Positions 52,004 through 62,339 of a DNA stretch of 64,000 bases are shown piece after piece (the stretch's first letter is position 1; each line of letters begins with the position of its first letter). Origin of the DNA: Natronocella acetinitrilica (GTDB taxonomy: Bacteria; Pseudomonadota; Gammaproteobacteria; Nitrococcales; Aquisalimonadaceae); contig NZ_JALJXV010000002.1 in assembly GCF_024170285.1 (NCBI RefSeq), forward strand, positions 124,001-188,000. The letters run 5' to 3'. Position numbers and translations under genes: made by a program. The notes beneath the pieces were generated by a model, which made no database searches, was not told the DNA's origin, and saw only the letters and a program-made list of their open reading frames with translations.

Positions 52004-54082
52004 ATGAACCAGGACGATATCCTGCGGCTATTGCTCGCTGACGACTCGCTGAATGATGCGGAAATGTACATCAGCGTTTTGCGCAACGCGGGGCATGCGG
52101 TGCGGGCGACTCGCATCGAGGACGACGAAGATCTGCGCGAGGCCCTGCAAGAAAAGCAGTTCGATCTGTTCCTCTGCAAACGCGGCCTCGAATTACTACC
52201 GATGGCCGAAGCGCTGCAGCAGATCCAGCAACTGGGCCGCGACATCCCGGTGGTTATCGTCGATGCCGACCCCACTCCCGACACCCGGCGGGAGAGCCTC
52301 GCCGCCGGTACCGCGGATCTGGTTGGCAGTGAAGACCTGAAGCATCTGCAACTGGTGGTGGACCGGGAACTCCAGCATGTACGTACCCGCCGTCGGCTCC
52401 GTCAGCTTGAGAAAGCACTCAAGGAGACGGAGCGCCGCTGCAGCACCCTGCTGGATAGTTCACGCGATGCCATCGCCTACGTCCATGAAGGCATGCACAT
52501 CTACGCCAACCCCGCTTACCTGGAGAAATTCGGCGTAGAACAGTTCGAAGACATCGAGGGCATGCCCCTGCTGGACATGATCGCCTCAACGCACCAGTCC
52601 GGCTTCAAGGACTTCCTGCGCAACTACAGCAAGGGAGATCACAGCCAGCGGGACATGGAACTCGACATGGTTGCGGAAGACGCGGAACTGTCGGTCTCCG
52701 TGAACCTCTCGCCGGCCAGCATTGATGGCGAGCCCTGCACCCAGATACTGATTCGCGACCGCTCCGATACCCGCGACCTGGAGAGGCAGCTCGACAGCCT
52801 CAGCAAGCAGGATCTTGCCACCGGTCTGTACAACCGTACCTATTTCCAGGAAATACTGGCCGAAACCCTGGGCGGACTCGCCCCCGAAGAGGGCGAACCC
52901 GGTCACGGCCTGCTGCTTATCCAGATGGATAACAGTGACATGCTGCGCCAGCAACTCGGCATTAACGCCTTCGACAAGGTCATTGCAGACGCCGCGGCGA
53001 TCCTCGGTAACGAAATGGATGCAGGCGCTACCGCGGCACGCTTCACCGATGACAGCATCATCCTGCTACTGCCCCGTGTCGGCGTGCATGAATCCGTTGC
53101 CCTGGCCGAGGCGGTGCGCCAACGGCTCGAAAATCACATCACGGAAATCCGCGACAAGACCGTCACGGCAACCTGCAGCATCGGGGTTGTGGTGCTGGGA
53201 GCAAACGCCGCCAGCGCCGATGCCGAGATCAACAACGTCAACCTGGCCTGCGAAACCGCCCGCAAGGCCGGTGGCAACCAGGTGCACCTGCACGCCGGCG
53301 GTGGGCGCGATGCCGACGAACAGGCCACCTGGCGGGATACCATTGAAGACGCGCTCGCGCAGAACCGCTTTTATTGCGTGTACATGCCGCTGGCAAGCCT
53401 GAAGGGCGAGGAAGGTGAACGCTACGAGGTTCGCGTACGCCTGCGCGGCGACGATGAGGAAGAACGGCTGCCCAAGGAGTTCATCACGCCCGCCGAGGAG
53501 CTCGGACTGATGACGGCCGTTGATCGCTGGGTGGTCAAACATGCAATCGAACAGCTCGCGGCACGCATCAGGCTCGGCCTCGATACCACACTGTTTCTGA
53601 AGATTTCCGGTGCAACGCTGGCGGACAAGGCGTTCTTGCCGTTTCTCGGCGAACAGCTCAAATCCGCTGGCGTCCCGGGAAAACACCTGAGCTTCCAGGT
53701 CAACGAGCCCGTGGCCGTCACCCAGTTGAACGACGCCCGGGACGTATTCCGGGGTCTCAAGGAGCTTGGCTGCGGCTTCACGCTGGATCACTTCGGCAGC
53801 GGCCTGAACCCGTTCCAGCTCGTCAAGCACCTGCCTGCGGACTACCTGAAACTGGACCGGTCACTGCTCGAACAGATGGATGAGTCGGAAGAGGCCGAGG
53901 AGCGCATCAAGGGGATCATCGAGAACGCCCACTCCATGCGCAAGCAGGTGGTCAGCGGCTACGTGGAGGATGCCGGTACCCTGGCGCGGCTCTGGCAACA
54001 CCAGATCGATTTCGTGCAGGGCAATTTCCTGCAGCCGCCGACCCAGGAGATGAACTTCGATTTCTCCGGCATGGTGATCTGA
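52004..54082 (+). CDS. fimX: FimX-type c-di-GMP receptor (REC-PAS-GGDEF-EAL, degenerate)
   Basis: 692 aa, almost the length of P. aeruginosa FimX. Receiver-like domain at ~1-125 without the phosphoacceptor Asp (FDLFLCKRGL); PAS at ~150-265 (LLDSSRDAIAYVHEGMHIYANPAYLEKF). The GGDEF domain has its signature replaced by TDDSI (348-352). The EAL domain has EVR at 475-477 instead of EAL and LDHFGSG instead of DDFGTG, so neither synthesis nor hydrolysis of c-di-GMP is expected. FimX binds c-di-GMP through its EAL domain to control type IV pilus assembly. GAGG precedes the ATG. It follows a PilZ-like partner gene. Confidence 0.9.
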   Translation: MNQDDILRLLLADDSLNDAEMYISVLRNAGHAVRATRIEDDEDLREALQEKQFDLFLCKRGLELLPMAEALQQIQQLGRDIPVVIVDADPTPDTRRESLAAGTADLVGSEDLKHLQLVVDRELQHVRTRRRLRQLEKALKETERRCSTLLDSSRDAIAYVHEGMHIYANPAYLEKFGVEQFEDIEGMPLLDMIASTHQSGFKDFLRNYSKGDHSQRDMELDMVAEDAELSVSVNLSPASIDGEPCTQILIRDRSDTRDLERQLDSLSKQDLATGLYNRTYFQEILAETLGGLAPEEGEPGHGLLLIQMDNSDMLRQQLGINAFDKVIADAAAILGNEMDAGATAARFTDDSIILLLPRVGVHESVALAEAVRQRLENHITEIRDKTVTATCSIGVVVLGANAASADAEINNVNLACETARKAGGNQVHLHAGGGRDADEQATWRDTIEDALAQNRFYCVYMPLASLKGEEGERYEVRVRLRGDDEEERLPKEFITPAEELGLMTAVDRWVVKHAIEQLAARIRLGLDTTLFLKISGATLADKAFLPFLGEQLKSAGVPGKHLSFQVNEPVAVTQLNDARDVFRGLKELGCGFTLDHFGSGLNPFQLVKHLPADYLKLDRSLLEQMDESEEAEERIKGIIENAHSMRKQVVSGYVEDAGTLARLWQHQIDFVQGNFLQPPTQEMNFDFSGMVI

Positions 54083-54099
54083 CGCGGCTTTCGGTTGCA

Positions 54100-54136
54100 G
54101 CAGGCCATCGGCGGGAGCGCCGACGGCCTGCTTCCT
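54100..54136. terminator. Hairpin terminator between convergent fimX and htpX
   Basis: GCAGGCCATCGGCG and CGCCGACGGCCTGC pair at 13 of 14 positions around GGAG, followed by TTCCT on the plus strand, 17 bases after the fimX stop. The T tract is modest, but the stem is very stable. Confidence 0.65.
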
Positions 54137-54138
54137 GC

Positions 54139-55035
54139 TCAGCCCTGGCGAACGCTACCCCGCAGCGCGGCGATGCGCTCTTCCAGCGGCGGATGGGACA
54201 TGAACAGGCGGGCGAGCCCCGACTTGCCACCGTTGATGCCAAAAGCCCGCATTTCATCAGGCAGATTCGATTCACCGGCATTGCGGCGCAACCGTTCCAG
54301 GGCCGCGATCATTTTCTCGCGCCCGGCCAGCTTTGCCCCGCCGGCATCGGCACGGAACTCCCGCTGCCGCGAGAACCACATCACGACCACGGACGCGGCA
54401 ATACCAAGCACCATCTGGGCGGCGAAATAGGCGATGAAAAATCCGGGGCCATGGCCACTTTCGCTCTTGAATACCGCCTTGTCGACAAAACGACCGATGA
54501 TATGGGCAAGGAACACCACAAAGGTGTTCATCACGCCCTGCACCAGGGTCAAGGTGACCATGTCGCCGTTCGAGATGTGCGCGATCTCGTGACCGATGAC
54601 CGCTTCGGCCTCTTCTCGGCTCATGCTTCGGAGCAAGCCGGTGCTGACCGCCACCAGGGAGCTATTCCGGCGTGCACCCGTGGCGAAGGCGTTGATCTCC
54701 GGCGCATCGTAGATGGCCACCTCGGGCACGCCCATGTTCTCCTGGCGTGCAAAGCGGCGCACCGTATCCACCAGCCATTGCTCGGTCTCGTTTCGCGGTT
54801 GTTCGATGACCTTCGCGCCGGTCATCCGCTTGGCGATCATCTTTGACATCGCCAGGTTGATAAAGGCGCCGCCGAAGCCAACCACACCGGCCACCAGCAA
54901 CAGCCCCACGTAATCGATGCCGCCGGCGCCGTCCACTGTGGACACCCCGAACACGGCATAGAGAATCATCAGCGCCACACCCAGCACGGCCATAACGGCC
55001 AGGTTGGTCAGTACCAGCAGTCCGACTCGCTTCAT
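54139..55035 (-). CDS. htpX: Membrane zinc metalloprotease HtpX
   Basis: 298 aa. Inner-membrane protease that degrades damaged membrane proteins, controlled by Cpx in E. coli. Two N-terminal membrane helices (~5-27, ~41-62), the zinc motif HEIAH in [21 protein letters not shown], the third ligand Glu in [15 protein letters not shown], and a second helix pair around [14 protein letters not shown] and [23 protein letters not shown]-terminal [13 protein letters not shown]. Transcribed in the same direction as parC, ~75 bases downstream of it. Confidence 0.96.
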   Translation of the reverse strand: MKRVGLLVLTNLAVMAVLGVALMILYAVFGVSTVDGAGGIDYVGLLLVAGVVGFGGAFINLAMSKMIAKRMTGAKVIEQPRNETEQWLVDTVRRFARQENMGVPEVAIYDAPEINAFATGARRNSSLVAVSTGLLRSMSREEAEAVIGHEIAHISNGDMVTLTLVQGVMNTFVVFLAHIIGRFVDKAVFKSESGHGPGFFIAYFAAQMVLGIAASVVVMWFSRQREFRADAGGAKLAGREKMIAALERLRRNAGESNLPDEMRAFGINGGKSGLARLFMSHPPLEERIAALRGSVRQG

Positions 55036-55108
55036 GCTATCGACTCCGTCATGAACAAAAAGACACGTGACTCAACTGCCCCTTAGATAGGGTCAACGCG
55101 CCGGAGGT

Positions 55109-57355
55109 TCAAGCCGGCTCGATGGCACTTACCCGCTGGAAGCCCCGGGGAAGCACGGCACCCCGGCGTCCCCTGGCTGCCTTGAAGGCTTCCAGGTCAC
55201 CAGACTTGAGAGTCAGCGTCCGTTTCCCGGAAGTCAGCAGTACGGCACCGTCAACGGCGATACTGGTAATGCCCACCAGCAACTCTTCGCGGGATCGTAC
55301 ACGATCCGACGGAATACCGATGATCTTGTTGCCCTTTCCCTTGCCAAGCCGCGGCAATTCGGCCACGGGGAAAACCAGCAGGCGACCTGCGGTGGTCACG
55401 GCCACCAACAGATCCTGCTCAGGATCATGCACCCTGACCGGCGCCACCATGGAGGCATTCGCGGGCAGGGTCAGCACGGCCTTGCCGGCCCTGTTCTTGG
55501 CCTGCAGATCACCAAGACTGGTCACGAATCCGTATCCCGCATCACTGGCCAGAATGAAGCTGTCCCGATCGTCACCGGCGACGACATGGCAGAAACCGGC
55601 CCCCGCTGGCGGAGTCAATCGCCCCGTCAATGGTTCCCCCTGGCTGCGCGCCGAAGGCAGGCTATGCGCCGGGAGGCAGTAGGAACGGCCGGTGGTATCA
55701 AAGAACACGGCCTGACGGTTGCTACGGCCGCGAACATGCACGAGATAGCCATCACCGGCCTTGTAGCTGAGTGCGGTGGGATCCACGTCGTGGCCCTTGG
55801 CAGCCCGAACCCAGCCCTTTTCGGACAGCACGATGGTGACGGGCTCACTTGGCACCAGGGCCGTCTCGTCCAACGGCCGCGCCGCACCGCGCTCGACAAT
55901 GGGCGAACGGCGGTCATCACCAAACGCCTCTGCATCGCGAGAGAGTTCCTCACGGATCAGCCCACGTAGCCTGGCATCGGAGCCCAGCAGGGCCTGCAGG
56001 GATTTCCGCTCCTCGGCCAGTTCGTCCTGCTCGCCGCGAATCTTCATTTCCTCGAGCTTCGCCAGGTGACGCAGCTTCAACTCCAGGATGGCCTCGGCCT
56101 GGGTGTCGGAGAGCCCGAACCGCTCCATCAGCGCCGGCTTGGGCCGATCCTCTTCGCGAATGATGGCGATCACCTCGTCGATGTTGAGATAGGCGATCAG
56201 CAAACCATCGAGGATATGCAGCCGGGCCTCGACCTTGTTCAGCCGCCACTGCAGGCGACGCCGTACCGTGATGGTGCGGAACTCAAGCCACTGCAGCAGC
56301 AGGTCCCGCAAGGGCAGTACCTGGGGGCGGCCATCCAGGCCGATGACGTTGAAGTTCACCCGGTAGGTCTTCTCCAGGTCCGTGGTGGCGAACAGATGAT
56401 GCATGACCTCGTCGGCATCCACCCGATTGGACCGTGGCACGATCACCAGGCGTGTCGGGTTCTCGTGGTCGGATTCATCCCGCAGGTCTTCGACCAATGG
56501 CAGCTTCTTGGCCTGCATCTGGGCGGCGATCTGCTCCAGCACCTTGCTGCCGGAGACCTGATAAGGAAGCGCGGTGACTATGATGTCACCTTCCTCCCTC
56601 TGGTAGCAGGCACGCATACGCACCCCGCCGTTACCCTTCTCATAGAGGGCCCGGAGGTCCTCCCGGGGGGTGATGATCTCCGCCTCGGTGGGGTAATCCG
56701 GCCCCTGGACATGTTCCAGCAGGTCATCCAGCGTCGAGTCCGGCTCGTCCAGCAGCCGGATGCAGGCGGCCACCAGCTCCCGGATATTGTGAGGCGGGAT
56801 GTCCGTGGCCATGCCGACGGCGATCCCGGTGCCACCATTCAGCAGGACATTGGGCAGGCGAGCCGGCAGCAGCGAAGGCTCGTCCATGGTGCCGTCGAAG
56901 TTCGGCACCCAGTCCACCGTGCCCTGCCCCAGTTCGGAAAGCAGTGTTTCGGCGTACCGTGCCAGTCGTGACTCGGTATAACGCATCGCAGCGAATGACT
57001 TGGGATCGTCCGGTGACCCCCAGTTGCCCTGGCCGTCCACCAGCGGATACCGGTAGGAAAACGGCTGCGCCATCAGCACCATGGCCTCGTAGCAGGCCGA
57101 GTCGCCGTGGGGATGATACTTGCCCAGCACGTCGCCCACGGTCCGCGCCGACTTCTTGTACTTGGCCAGGGCGGAGAGACCAAGCTCGGACATGGCGTAG
57201 ACGATTCTGCGCTGCACCGGCTTGAGGCCGTCCCCGACATTGGGCAGCGCCCGGTCGAGGATCACGTACATGGAGTAGTCCAGGTAGGCCTTTTCGGTGA
57301 ATTCCCGCAGCGGGCGTGACTCGAAATCGGCGTAAACCACGTTGGAATCAGTCAT
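55109..57355 (-). CDS. parC: DNA topoisomerase IV subunit A
   Basis: 748 aa. DNA-cleaving subunit that decatenates daughter chromosomes with ParE. Catalytic Tyr126 in [15 protein letters not shown]. The quinolone-resistance region [21 protein letters not shown] has Ser86 and Glu90 (E. coli Ser80 and Glu84), so no classical resistance substitution is seen there. The C-terminal beta-pinwheel domain is shorter and less GyrA-box-like, as expected for ParC. It begins two bases after the parE stop, so the two subunits are made from one message. Confidence 0.97.
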   Translation of the reverse strand: MTDSNVVYADFESRPLREFTEKAYLDYSMYVILDRALPNVGDGLKPVQRRIVYAMSELGLSALAKYKKSARTVGDVLGKYHPHGDSACYEAMVLMAQPFSYRYPLVDGQGNWGSPDDPKSFAAMRYTESRLARYAETLLSELGQGTVDWVPNFDGTMDEPSLLPARLPNVLLNGGTGIAVGMATDIPPHNIRELVAACIRLLDEPDSTLDDLLEHVQGPDYPTEAEIITPREDLRALYEKGNGGVRMRACYQREEGDIIVTALPYQVSGSKVLEQIAAQMQAKKLPLVEDLRDESDHENPTRLVIVPRSNRVDADEVMHHLFATTDLEKTYRVNFNVIGLDGRPQVLPLRDLLLQWLEFRTITVRRRLQWRLNKVEARLHILDGLLIAYLNIDEVIAIIREEDRPKPALMERFGLSDTQAEAILELKLRHLAKLEEMKIRGEQDELAEERKSLQALLGSDARLRGLIREELSRDAEAFGDDRRSPIVERGAARPLDETALVPSEPVTIVLSEKGWVRAAKGHDVDPTALSYKAGDGYLVHVRGRSNRQAVFFDTTGRSYCLPAHSLPSARSQGEPLTGRLTPPAGAGFCHVVAGDDRDSFILASDAGYGFVTSLGDLQAKNRAGKAVLTLPANASMVAPVRVHDPEQDLLVAVTTAGRLLVFPVAELPRLGKGKGNKIIGIPSDRVRSREELLVGITSIAVDGAVLLTSGKRTLTLKSGDLEAFKAARGRRGAVLPRGFQRVSAIEPA

Positions 57356-57357
57356 GG

Positions 57358-59250
57358 TTACAACAACACCTCCGCAAGGTTGCCCTTGCTCTCAAGCCAG
57401 GCGCGGCGGTCCGCCGCCGCCCGTTTGCCCAACAGCATGTTCATGAGTCGATCCGTTTCTTCCGGCGAATCGATGGTCAACTGCAGCAGACGGCGGGTAT
57501 CCGGGTTCATGGTGGTCTCGCGAAGCTGAATCGGGTTCATCTCCCCCAGGCCCTTGAACCGGGTCACCGAGACCTTGCCCTTGAGCTTCTCCGCCTCGAT
57601 CCGATCGAGCACACCCTGGCGCTCATGGTCATCCAGGGCATAGAAGGTCTGTTTGCCCACATCGACGCGATAAAGCGGGGGCATGGCGACGAACACATGA
57701 CCAGCCTCCACGAGCGCCTGGAAATGCTTCAGGAACAGGGCACAGAGGAGCGTGGCGATATGAGCGCCGTCTGGGTCGGCATCGGCAAGTATGCAGACCT
57801 TGCCGTAACGCAGCCCGGACAAATCGCTGGAGCCCGGTTCTATCCCCAGTGCCACGGCAATATCGTGGACTTCCTGGGAGGCCATCACCTCGGCCGGGTC
57901 TACCTCCCAGGTATTGAGAATCTTGCCGCGCAGAGGCATCACCGCCTGGAACTCCCGGGCCCTGGCCTGCTTGGCCGAGCCGCCGGCGGAGTCGCCTTCC
58001 ACCAGAAAGAGTTCGGTGCGAGTCAGATCCTGTGCGCTGCAGTCGGCAAGCTTGCCCGGCAGCGCAGGACCCGAGGTCACCCGCTTGCGGGCCACCTTGC
58101 GAGAGGAGCGCATGCGACGATGCGCCGCCGACAGGACAAGCTGCACGATGCCCTCGGCGGCTTCCACATGCTGGTTCAGCCAGAGGCTGAAGGCGTCCTT
58201 GACCACCCCGGAGACGAAAGGCGCACACTCCCGGGATGACAGCCGCTCCTTGGTCTGACCGGAGAACTGCGGATCCTGCAATTTCACCGACAGCACGAAG
58301 GCCACCTGCTCCCAGACGTCTTCCGGGGCGATACGCACCCCACGGGGCAATAGATTGCGAAACTCGCAGAATTCCCGGATTGCCTCGGTCAAGCCTGTAC
58401 GCAGCCCGTTGACGTGAGTACCACCCTGGGCCGTGGGAATCAGGTTGACGTAGCTCTCCTGCACACTCTCGCCGCCTTCCGGCAACCAGAGCAGCGCCCA
58501 TTCAGCCTGTTCCGTGCTGCCTTTCATGCTGCCAACGAAAGGCTCTTCCGGCAGTCGGGGCAGGTCAACCAGCGCGCTGATCAGGTAATCGCGCAACCCA
58601 TCCTCATAGCACCAGACGGTCTCTTCGCCGCTTGCCTCTTCCTTGAAGATGACTTCCAGGCCCGGACAGAGCACCGCCTTGGCGCGCAGCACATGCCGCA
58701 GCCGGGGTATGGAGAAACGCGCGGCGTCGAAATAGCTCGCATCCGGCCAGAATCGCAGCGTGGTGCCGGTATTGCGCTTGCCCACCTCGCCGATCACGGC
58801 CAGCGGCTGGGTGCGTTCGCCACCCTCGAACACGATGAGATGCTCATTGCCGTCCCGCCGCACCCGCACCTCAAGCCGCCGGGAAAGCGCATTGACCACG
58901 GAAACGCCAACCCCATGAAGGCCGCCACTGAACTGGTAGTTCTTGTGGGAAAACTTGCCCCCGGCATGCAGGCGGCTAAGGATGACCTCCACCCCCGGCG
59001 CCCCCTCTTCCGGGTGCATGTCCACCGGCATGCCGCGACCATCGTCACGGACTTCCAGTGAGCCGTCGCTGTACAGGGTGACGACGATCTGTTTCGCATG
59101 ACCCGCGATCGCCTCGTCGACACTGTTGTCGATGACTTCCTGGGCAAGATGATTGGGCCGCGTGGTGTCGGTATACATGCCCGGGCGCTTGCGGACTGGG
59201 TCCAGCCCGGTGAGCACCTCGATGGATGCGGAATCGTAATTGCTCGCCAT
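57358..59250 (-). CDS. parE: DNA topoisomerase IV subunit B
   Basis: 630 aa. ATPase subunit of topoisomerase IV. GHKL ATP site: [43 protein letters not shown]. The transducer is followed by the TOPRIM domain ([39 protein letters not shown]) and the C-terminal [18 protein letters not shown]. The length matches ParE, not the longer GyrB of gammaproteobacteria. Directly upstream of parC. Confidence 0.97.
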   Translation of the reverse strand: MASNYDSASIEVLTGLDPVRKRPGMYTDTTRPNHLAQEVIDNSVDEAIAGHAKQIVVTLYSDGSLEVRDDGRGMPVDMHPEEGAPGVEVILSRLHAGGKFSHKNYQFSGGLHGVGVSVVNALSRRLEVRVRRDGNEHLIVFEGGERTQPLAVIGEVGKRNTGTTLRFWPDASYFDAARFSIPRLRHVLRAKAVLCPGLEVIFKEEASGEETVWCYEDGLRDYLISALVDLPRLPEEPFVGSMKGSTEQAEWALLWLPEGGESVQESYVNLIPTAQGGTHVNGLRTGLTEAIREFCEFRNLLPRGVRIAPEDVWEQVAFVLSVKLQDPQFSGQTKERLSSRECAPFVSGVVKDAFSLWLNQHVEAAEGIVQLVLSAAHRRMRSSRKVARKRVTSGPALPGKLADCSAQDLTRTELFLVEGDSAGGSAKQARAREFQAVMPLRGKILNTWEVDPAEVMASQEVHDIAVALGIEPGSSDLSGLRYGKVCILADADPDGAHIATLLCALFLKHFQALVEAGHVFVAMPPLYRVDVGKQTFYALDDHERQGVLDRIEAEKLKGKVSVTRFKGLGEMNPIQLRETTMNPDTRRLLQLTIDSPEETDRLMNMLLGKRAAADRRAWLESKGNLAEVLL

Positions 59251-59443
59251 ACCCGTCCGTCTTCGCTATGGGAATGTTCGAGGATCGGGCCGCCGGGAAA
59301 CGAAAACGGCCGATCGACATCATGTGGCACGGCAGCATAGCGTATCTGGCCCATGGGCTGTACCGACCAGATTGCAGGATGGCGGATTGACCGGCCACAA
59401 TCCCGTGGGGTACCGTTCCCTGCCATCTCCGGGGAGGCAGGTC

Positions 59444-59695
59444 ATGGCGGAAACAGCAAAGGAACCCCTGGCCTTTGAACAGGCGCTGAAAGAGTTGGAA
59501 AGCCTGGTCGAGCGCATGGAACAGGGTGAATTGACGCTGGAAGAATCACTGCGTTCTTTCGAGCGCGGCGTGGAGCTCACCCGCCTGTGTCAGCGCGCCC
59601 TGAAGGACGCGGAGCAAAAGGTCGAAATACTTACCACAGAGGGCGGTGGAGAGCCCGGGGTCGAAGACTTTGAGCCCGAAAAACCGGACGCTTGA
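59444..59695 (+). CDS. xseB: Exodeoxyribonuclease VII small subunit
   Basis: 83 aa from the ATG at 59444, preceded by GGGGAGG. Small subunit that binds XseA to form exonuclease VII, which degrades single-stranded DNA. Typical features: FEQALKELESLVERMEQGELTLEESLRSFERGVELTRLCQRALKDAEQKVEIL. A C-terminal acidic/Pro tail is slightly longer than usual. It overlaps the ispA start, the standard xseB-ispA arrangement. Confidence 0.95.
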   Translation: MAETAKEPLAFEQALKELESLVERMEQGELTLEESLRSFERGVELTRLCQRALKDAEQKVEILTTEGGGEPGVEDFEPEKPDA

Positions 59696-60584
59696 TCGAC
59701 TGCACCAGCAGCTCCCCCTCTACCGCGCCCAGGCAGAAGCGGCGCTTGACGGCGTACTGCCTCCGGAGAAAACGCCGCCGGCGCGGCTCCACGAGGCCAT
59801 GCGTTACAGCGTGCTTGGTGGCGGTAAACGGCTCCGACCGTGCCTGGTCTATGCCGCTGGTGAAGCACTGGGTCTTGTCCGAGAACAACTCGACGGCCCG
59901 GCCTGCGCTGTAGAGTTGATCCATGCCTACTCCCTGGTCCATGACGACCTCCCGGCCATGGACGACGATGATCTGCGCCGCGGCAAACCCACCTGTCACA
60001 AGGCCTACGATGACGCCACGGCCATACTGGTGGGCGATGCCCTGCAGGCACTTGCGTTTCGATGCCTCGTCACCGGCCCGGCCGGCGATGCCGATGCCGC
60101 TCGCCGGCTCAGCATGATTGAGCATTTGTCCGTGGCGGCGGGCTCCCGGGGCATGGTAGGCGGCCAGGCCATGGACCTGGAAGCCGAAGGCCGCCGACTG
60201 GACCTGGCCGAGCTGGAGAATCTTCACATCCACAAGACGGGCGCGCTGATCCGGGTGAGCGTCCTGCTGGGCGCGCTGTGCAGCTGCGATGAAAGTGACC
60301 AGCGGGTCCAGGCCCTGGATCACTATGCCAAGTGCATCGGCCTGGCCTTCCAGATCCAGGACGATGTTCTTGATGTGGAAGGCAACACCGACGAACTGGG
60401 CAAGACATCCGGCGCCGACGAGAAGCGCGACAAGGCGACCTACCCGGCCCTGCTTGGGCTGAGGGAGGCCAAGCAGCATGCCGGGGTACTCATTGATGAT
60501 GCTCTGGATACGCTTTCGGGTCTCGGCCCGGGGGCGGACACGCTGAGGGGCATCGCGCGCTATATCGTGGAACGCCGCAACTGA
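59646..60584 (+). CDS. ispA: Farnesyl diphosphate synthase
   Basis: 312 aa from the GTG at 59646; a TTG at 59670 would give 304 aa, closer to the usual length, and the ribosome signals do not decide. Condenses IPP with DMAPP/GPP to farnesyl diphosphate. First Asp-rich motif in LVHDDLPAMDDDDLRRGKPT, second in FQIQDDVLDVEG; LGGGKRLRPCLVYAAGEALG binds IPP. Overlaps xseB by 50 (or 26) bases. In E. coli dxs follows; here a convergent IclR gene follows 12 bases later, so the dxs link is broken. Confidence 0.95.
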   Translation: MESPGSKTLSPKNRTLDRLHQQLPLYRAQAEAALDGVLPPEKTPPARLHEAMRYSVLGGGKRLRPCLVYAAGEALGLVREQLDGPACAVELIHAYSLVHDDLPAMDDDDLRRGKPTCHKAYDDATAILVGDALQALAFRCLVTGPAGDADAARRLSMIEHLSVAAGSRGMVGGQAMDLEAEGRRLDLAELENLHIHKTGALIRVSVLLGALCSCDESDQRVQALDHYAKCIGLAFQIQDDVLDVEGNTDELGKTSGADEKRDKATYPALLGLREAKQHAGVLIDDALDTLSGLGPGADTLRGIARYIVERRN

Positions 60585-60596
60585 AGAGCGACGCCT

Positions 60597-61424
60597 TCAG
60601 GCAACCTCGCCAGTGGACAGCCTGCTCCGCACCGTTGCCACCAACTCCACCAGGCGCGGACCGATCTCCTCGTGAATTCGATCGGTGGGGAGTCGGAACG
60701 ACGGTCCACCGCAGTTGAACGCAACAATGTCCGAGCCATCGTCGAGGGCCAGCGGCACACCCACGGCATTGACCTCTTCCTCCCACTCACCGGTTGACGT
60801 GCAGTACCCCAGTTCCTGATATTGCGCGACCGCTCGCTCGACACCAGCCCGGACTGTCGACCATTCCTTGCCGGCGCGACGCCTGAGATGGTCCATCAGG
60901 TAGTCGCGTTCATCCTGCGGCAGCGCCGCCAGAAGGGCCCGGCCGATACCGGTTGTGGCAACGGGGACGCGCGAACCCACCTGAAGGCGCAGGGTAAGCG
61001 CATGCCCGCCCTGGCAATGTTCCAGATAGACCACACTCAGTCGGTCACGACTACCCAGGGAAACCGAAGCGCCGGAGAAATCGGCCAACTCCTGCATCAA
61101 CGGCCTCGCCGTCTGTCGCAAGCCCATGCTGGCCAGGCTGGAGTAACCCAGCGCCAGCACACCGGTACCGAGCTGATAGCGCTCCATCCTGTCCGAGTAC
61201 TGGAGATAACCCAGCTTTGTCAGGGTGTAGGTGAGTCGAGACACCGTGGGCTTGGGGATGCCGGTCCTGGAGGAAATCTCCTGGTTGCTCAGCATGCCGT
61301 CCTGGGGCTTGAATGCCCGGAGAATTTCAAGGCCCCGGGCCAAGGCCATCACGAAGCTACGATCCTCTTTCGCATCCTGCAGGCTGGTGGAGAAATCCAC
61401 CATCGTTACGGGCTTTTGTCGCAT
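60597..61424 (-). CDS. IclR-family transcriptional regulator
   Basis: 275 aa from the ATG at 61424 (MRQKPVTMVDFSTSLQD); the ATG at 61403 is an alternative. Winged HTH at ~28-90 (SFVMALARGLEILRAF; LSNQEISSRTGIPKPTVSRLTYTLTKLGYL). The C-terminal IclR effector domain covers ~105-270 (RQTARPLMQELADFSGASVSLGSRD; GRALLAALPQDERDYLMDHL; VNAVGVPLALDD). The N-terminal motif resembles Pca/Pob-type regulators of aromatic or acid catabolism. No catabolic gene lies beside it, so its target is not evident from this window. Confidence 0.88.
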   Translation of the reverse strand: MRQKPVTMVDFSTSLQDAKEDRSFVMALARGLEILRAFKPQDGMLSNQEISSRTGIPKPTVSRLTYTLTKLGYLQYSDRMERYQLGTGVLALGYSSLASMGLRQTARPLMQELADFSGASVSLGSRDRLSVVYLEHCQGGHALTLRLQVGSRVPVATTGIGRALLAALPQDERDYLMDHLRRRAGKEWSTVRAGVERAVAQYQELGYCTSTGEWEEEVNAVGVPLALDDGSDIVAFNCGGPSFRLPTDRIHEEIGPRLVELVATVRSRLSTGEVA

Positions 61425-61601
61425 CGCCAATAGTGCGGTCCACACAGTAACCCGGTGGCAAGCCACCGCGGTGCCAGTTACCAGACCGATCAGGCCATGA
61501 CCGGTCGCCCAGACGCTACGTCCTCTTGACCGCGTCCCTACGATCATTTTTTATCCACTACCTGATCCGGAGTCTACACCGCAAGCGGGCCAGCAGCGCA
61601 A

Positions 61602-62066
61602 TCAGCCTTCGTCGGACAGGCCATCGCGCCCGGGCATGGCGACGAGCAGTGAACAATCAAGCTCATCCAGCAGGGAGACTCCCAGGCTTGTGTTCCACCA
61701 GCGCGCCAGGCGGCCACGGCGCCGGTGCCCGACCACCACGAGGTCGGCCTTGAGTTCCGTTGCCAGACGGCTGATCTCGATCACAGGCTCACCGCTGCGG
61801 CGGTGCCCTGCCACAGCAAGCCCGCGTTCCTTTAGACGACTCACACCCTCGTCGAGGATACCGTCAACGCGCTGCAGTTCCTCTTCGACCAGTTCGTCGG
61901 GATAGCCGGCCTCGATGAAACCGAATGCAGACGGCAGATGCACCACCGCAAGCAGATCGATCGTTGCGGCGTTCTGCTGCGCAATGGCAGCACCCTGTTC
62001 CAGAGCCTCGCGACCGCTCTGTGAACCATCGTATGCCATCAGAATACGCCGATAGACGTGAGACAT
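61602..62066 (-). CDS. Universal stress protein UspA family
   Basis: 154 aa from the ATG at 62066 (MSHVYRRILMAYDGSQSGRE). Single Usp domain: N-terminal ILMAYDGSQSGREALEQG, central VINLLAVV-like segment (TIDLLAVVHLPS), C-terminal DLVVVGHRRRGRLARWWNTSLGVSLLDELDCSLLVA. The usual ATP motif G-2x-G-9x-G(S/T) is not clearly formed, so ATP binding is uncertain. A TAGGAG ribosome site is 8 bases upstream; its first four bases are part of the CTAG target duplication of a MITE-like element inserted just before the gene. Before that insertion the gene sat 8 bases after the protease stop codon. Confidence 0.88.
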   Translation of the reverse strand: MSHVYRRILMAYDGSQSGREALEQGAAIAQQNAATIDLLAVVHLPSAFGFIEAGYPDELVEEELQRVDGILDEGVSRLKERGLAVAGHRRSGEPVIEISRLATELKADLVVVGHRRRGRLARWWNTSLGVSLLDELDCSLLVAMPGRDGLSDEG

Positions 62067-62074
62067 GAGCACTC

Positions 62075-62078
62075 CTAG
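62075..62078. repeat. CTAG target-site duplication, uspA side
   Basis: Direct copy of CTAG adjoining the element end. It also supplies the first bases of the uspA ribosome site on the minus strand (CTAGGAG). Confidence 0.75.
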
Positions 62079-62339
62079 TGTCCCGAAACAGAAGTTCGTT
62101 GCATTGCTGAGCGTCACAGACGCCCCGGAACAAGGCGCAGCCCGCCGGCAAGGGTGACTCCCTTGCCAAGGGATGCAACACCGTACCGGGGCGTCTGTGA
62201 CGTTCCCTGCGGGCGCCCCGGAGGCGCGCCCTGGCGGTGTTGGCGCTCTTGCAAAGGGAACGGCCATTCACTGCGAGCGCCGCCTTGCCAGGCCGCGCCT
62301 TCGGGGCGCAGAAATGCAGCGAACTTCTGTTTCGGGACA
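62079..62339. mobile_element. MITE-like element, 261 bp, with 31-bp terminal inverted repeats
   Basis: Terminal inverted repeats 62079-62109 and 62309-62339 begin TGTCCCGAAACAGAAGTTCG and match at all but two of 31 positions. Both sides are flanked by the direct repeat CTAG (62075-62078 and 62340-62343). The interior folds into two lobes. One has a perfect 17-bp stem (62112-62128 with 62186-62202) holding an 8-bp hairpin (62147-62154 with 62160-62167). The other has a 23-bp stem with two mismatches (62213-62235 with 62287-62309). No transposase is encoded, so it must have been mobilised in trans. The 4-base CTAG target fits YTAR-type sites used by some IS5-like elements, but the parent is not identified. 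Confidence 0.85.

Noticed and set aside
62079-62339. Short open frames crossing the MITE-like element and an extended uspA start inside it
   Set aside because: They read through inverted repeats; the Usp fold begins at 62066 with a good ribosome site. The element does not encode a transposase.
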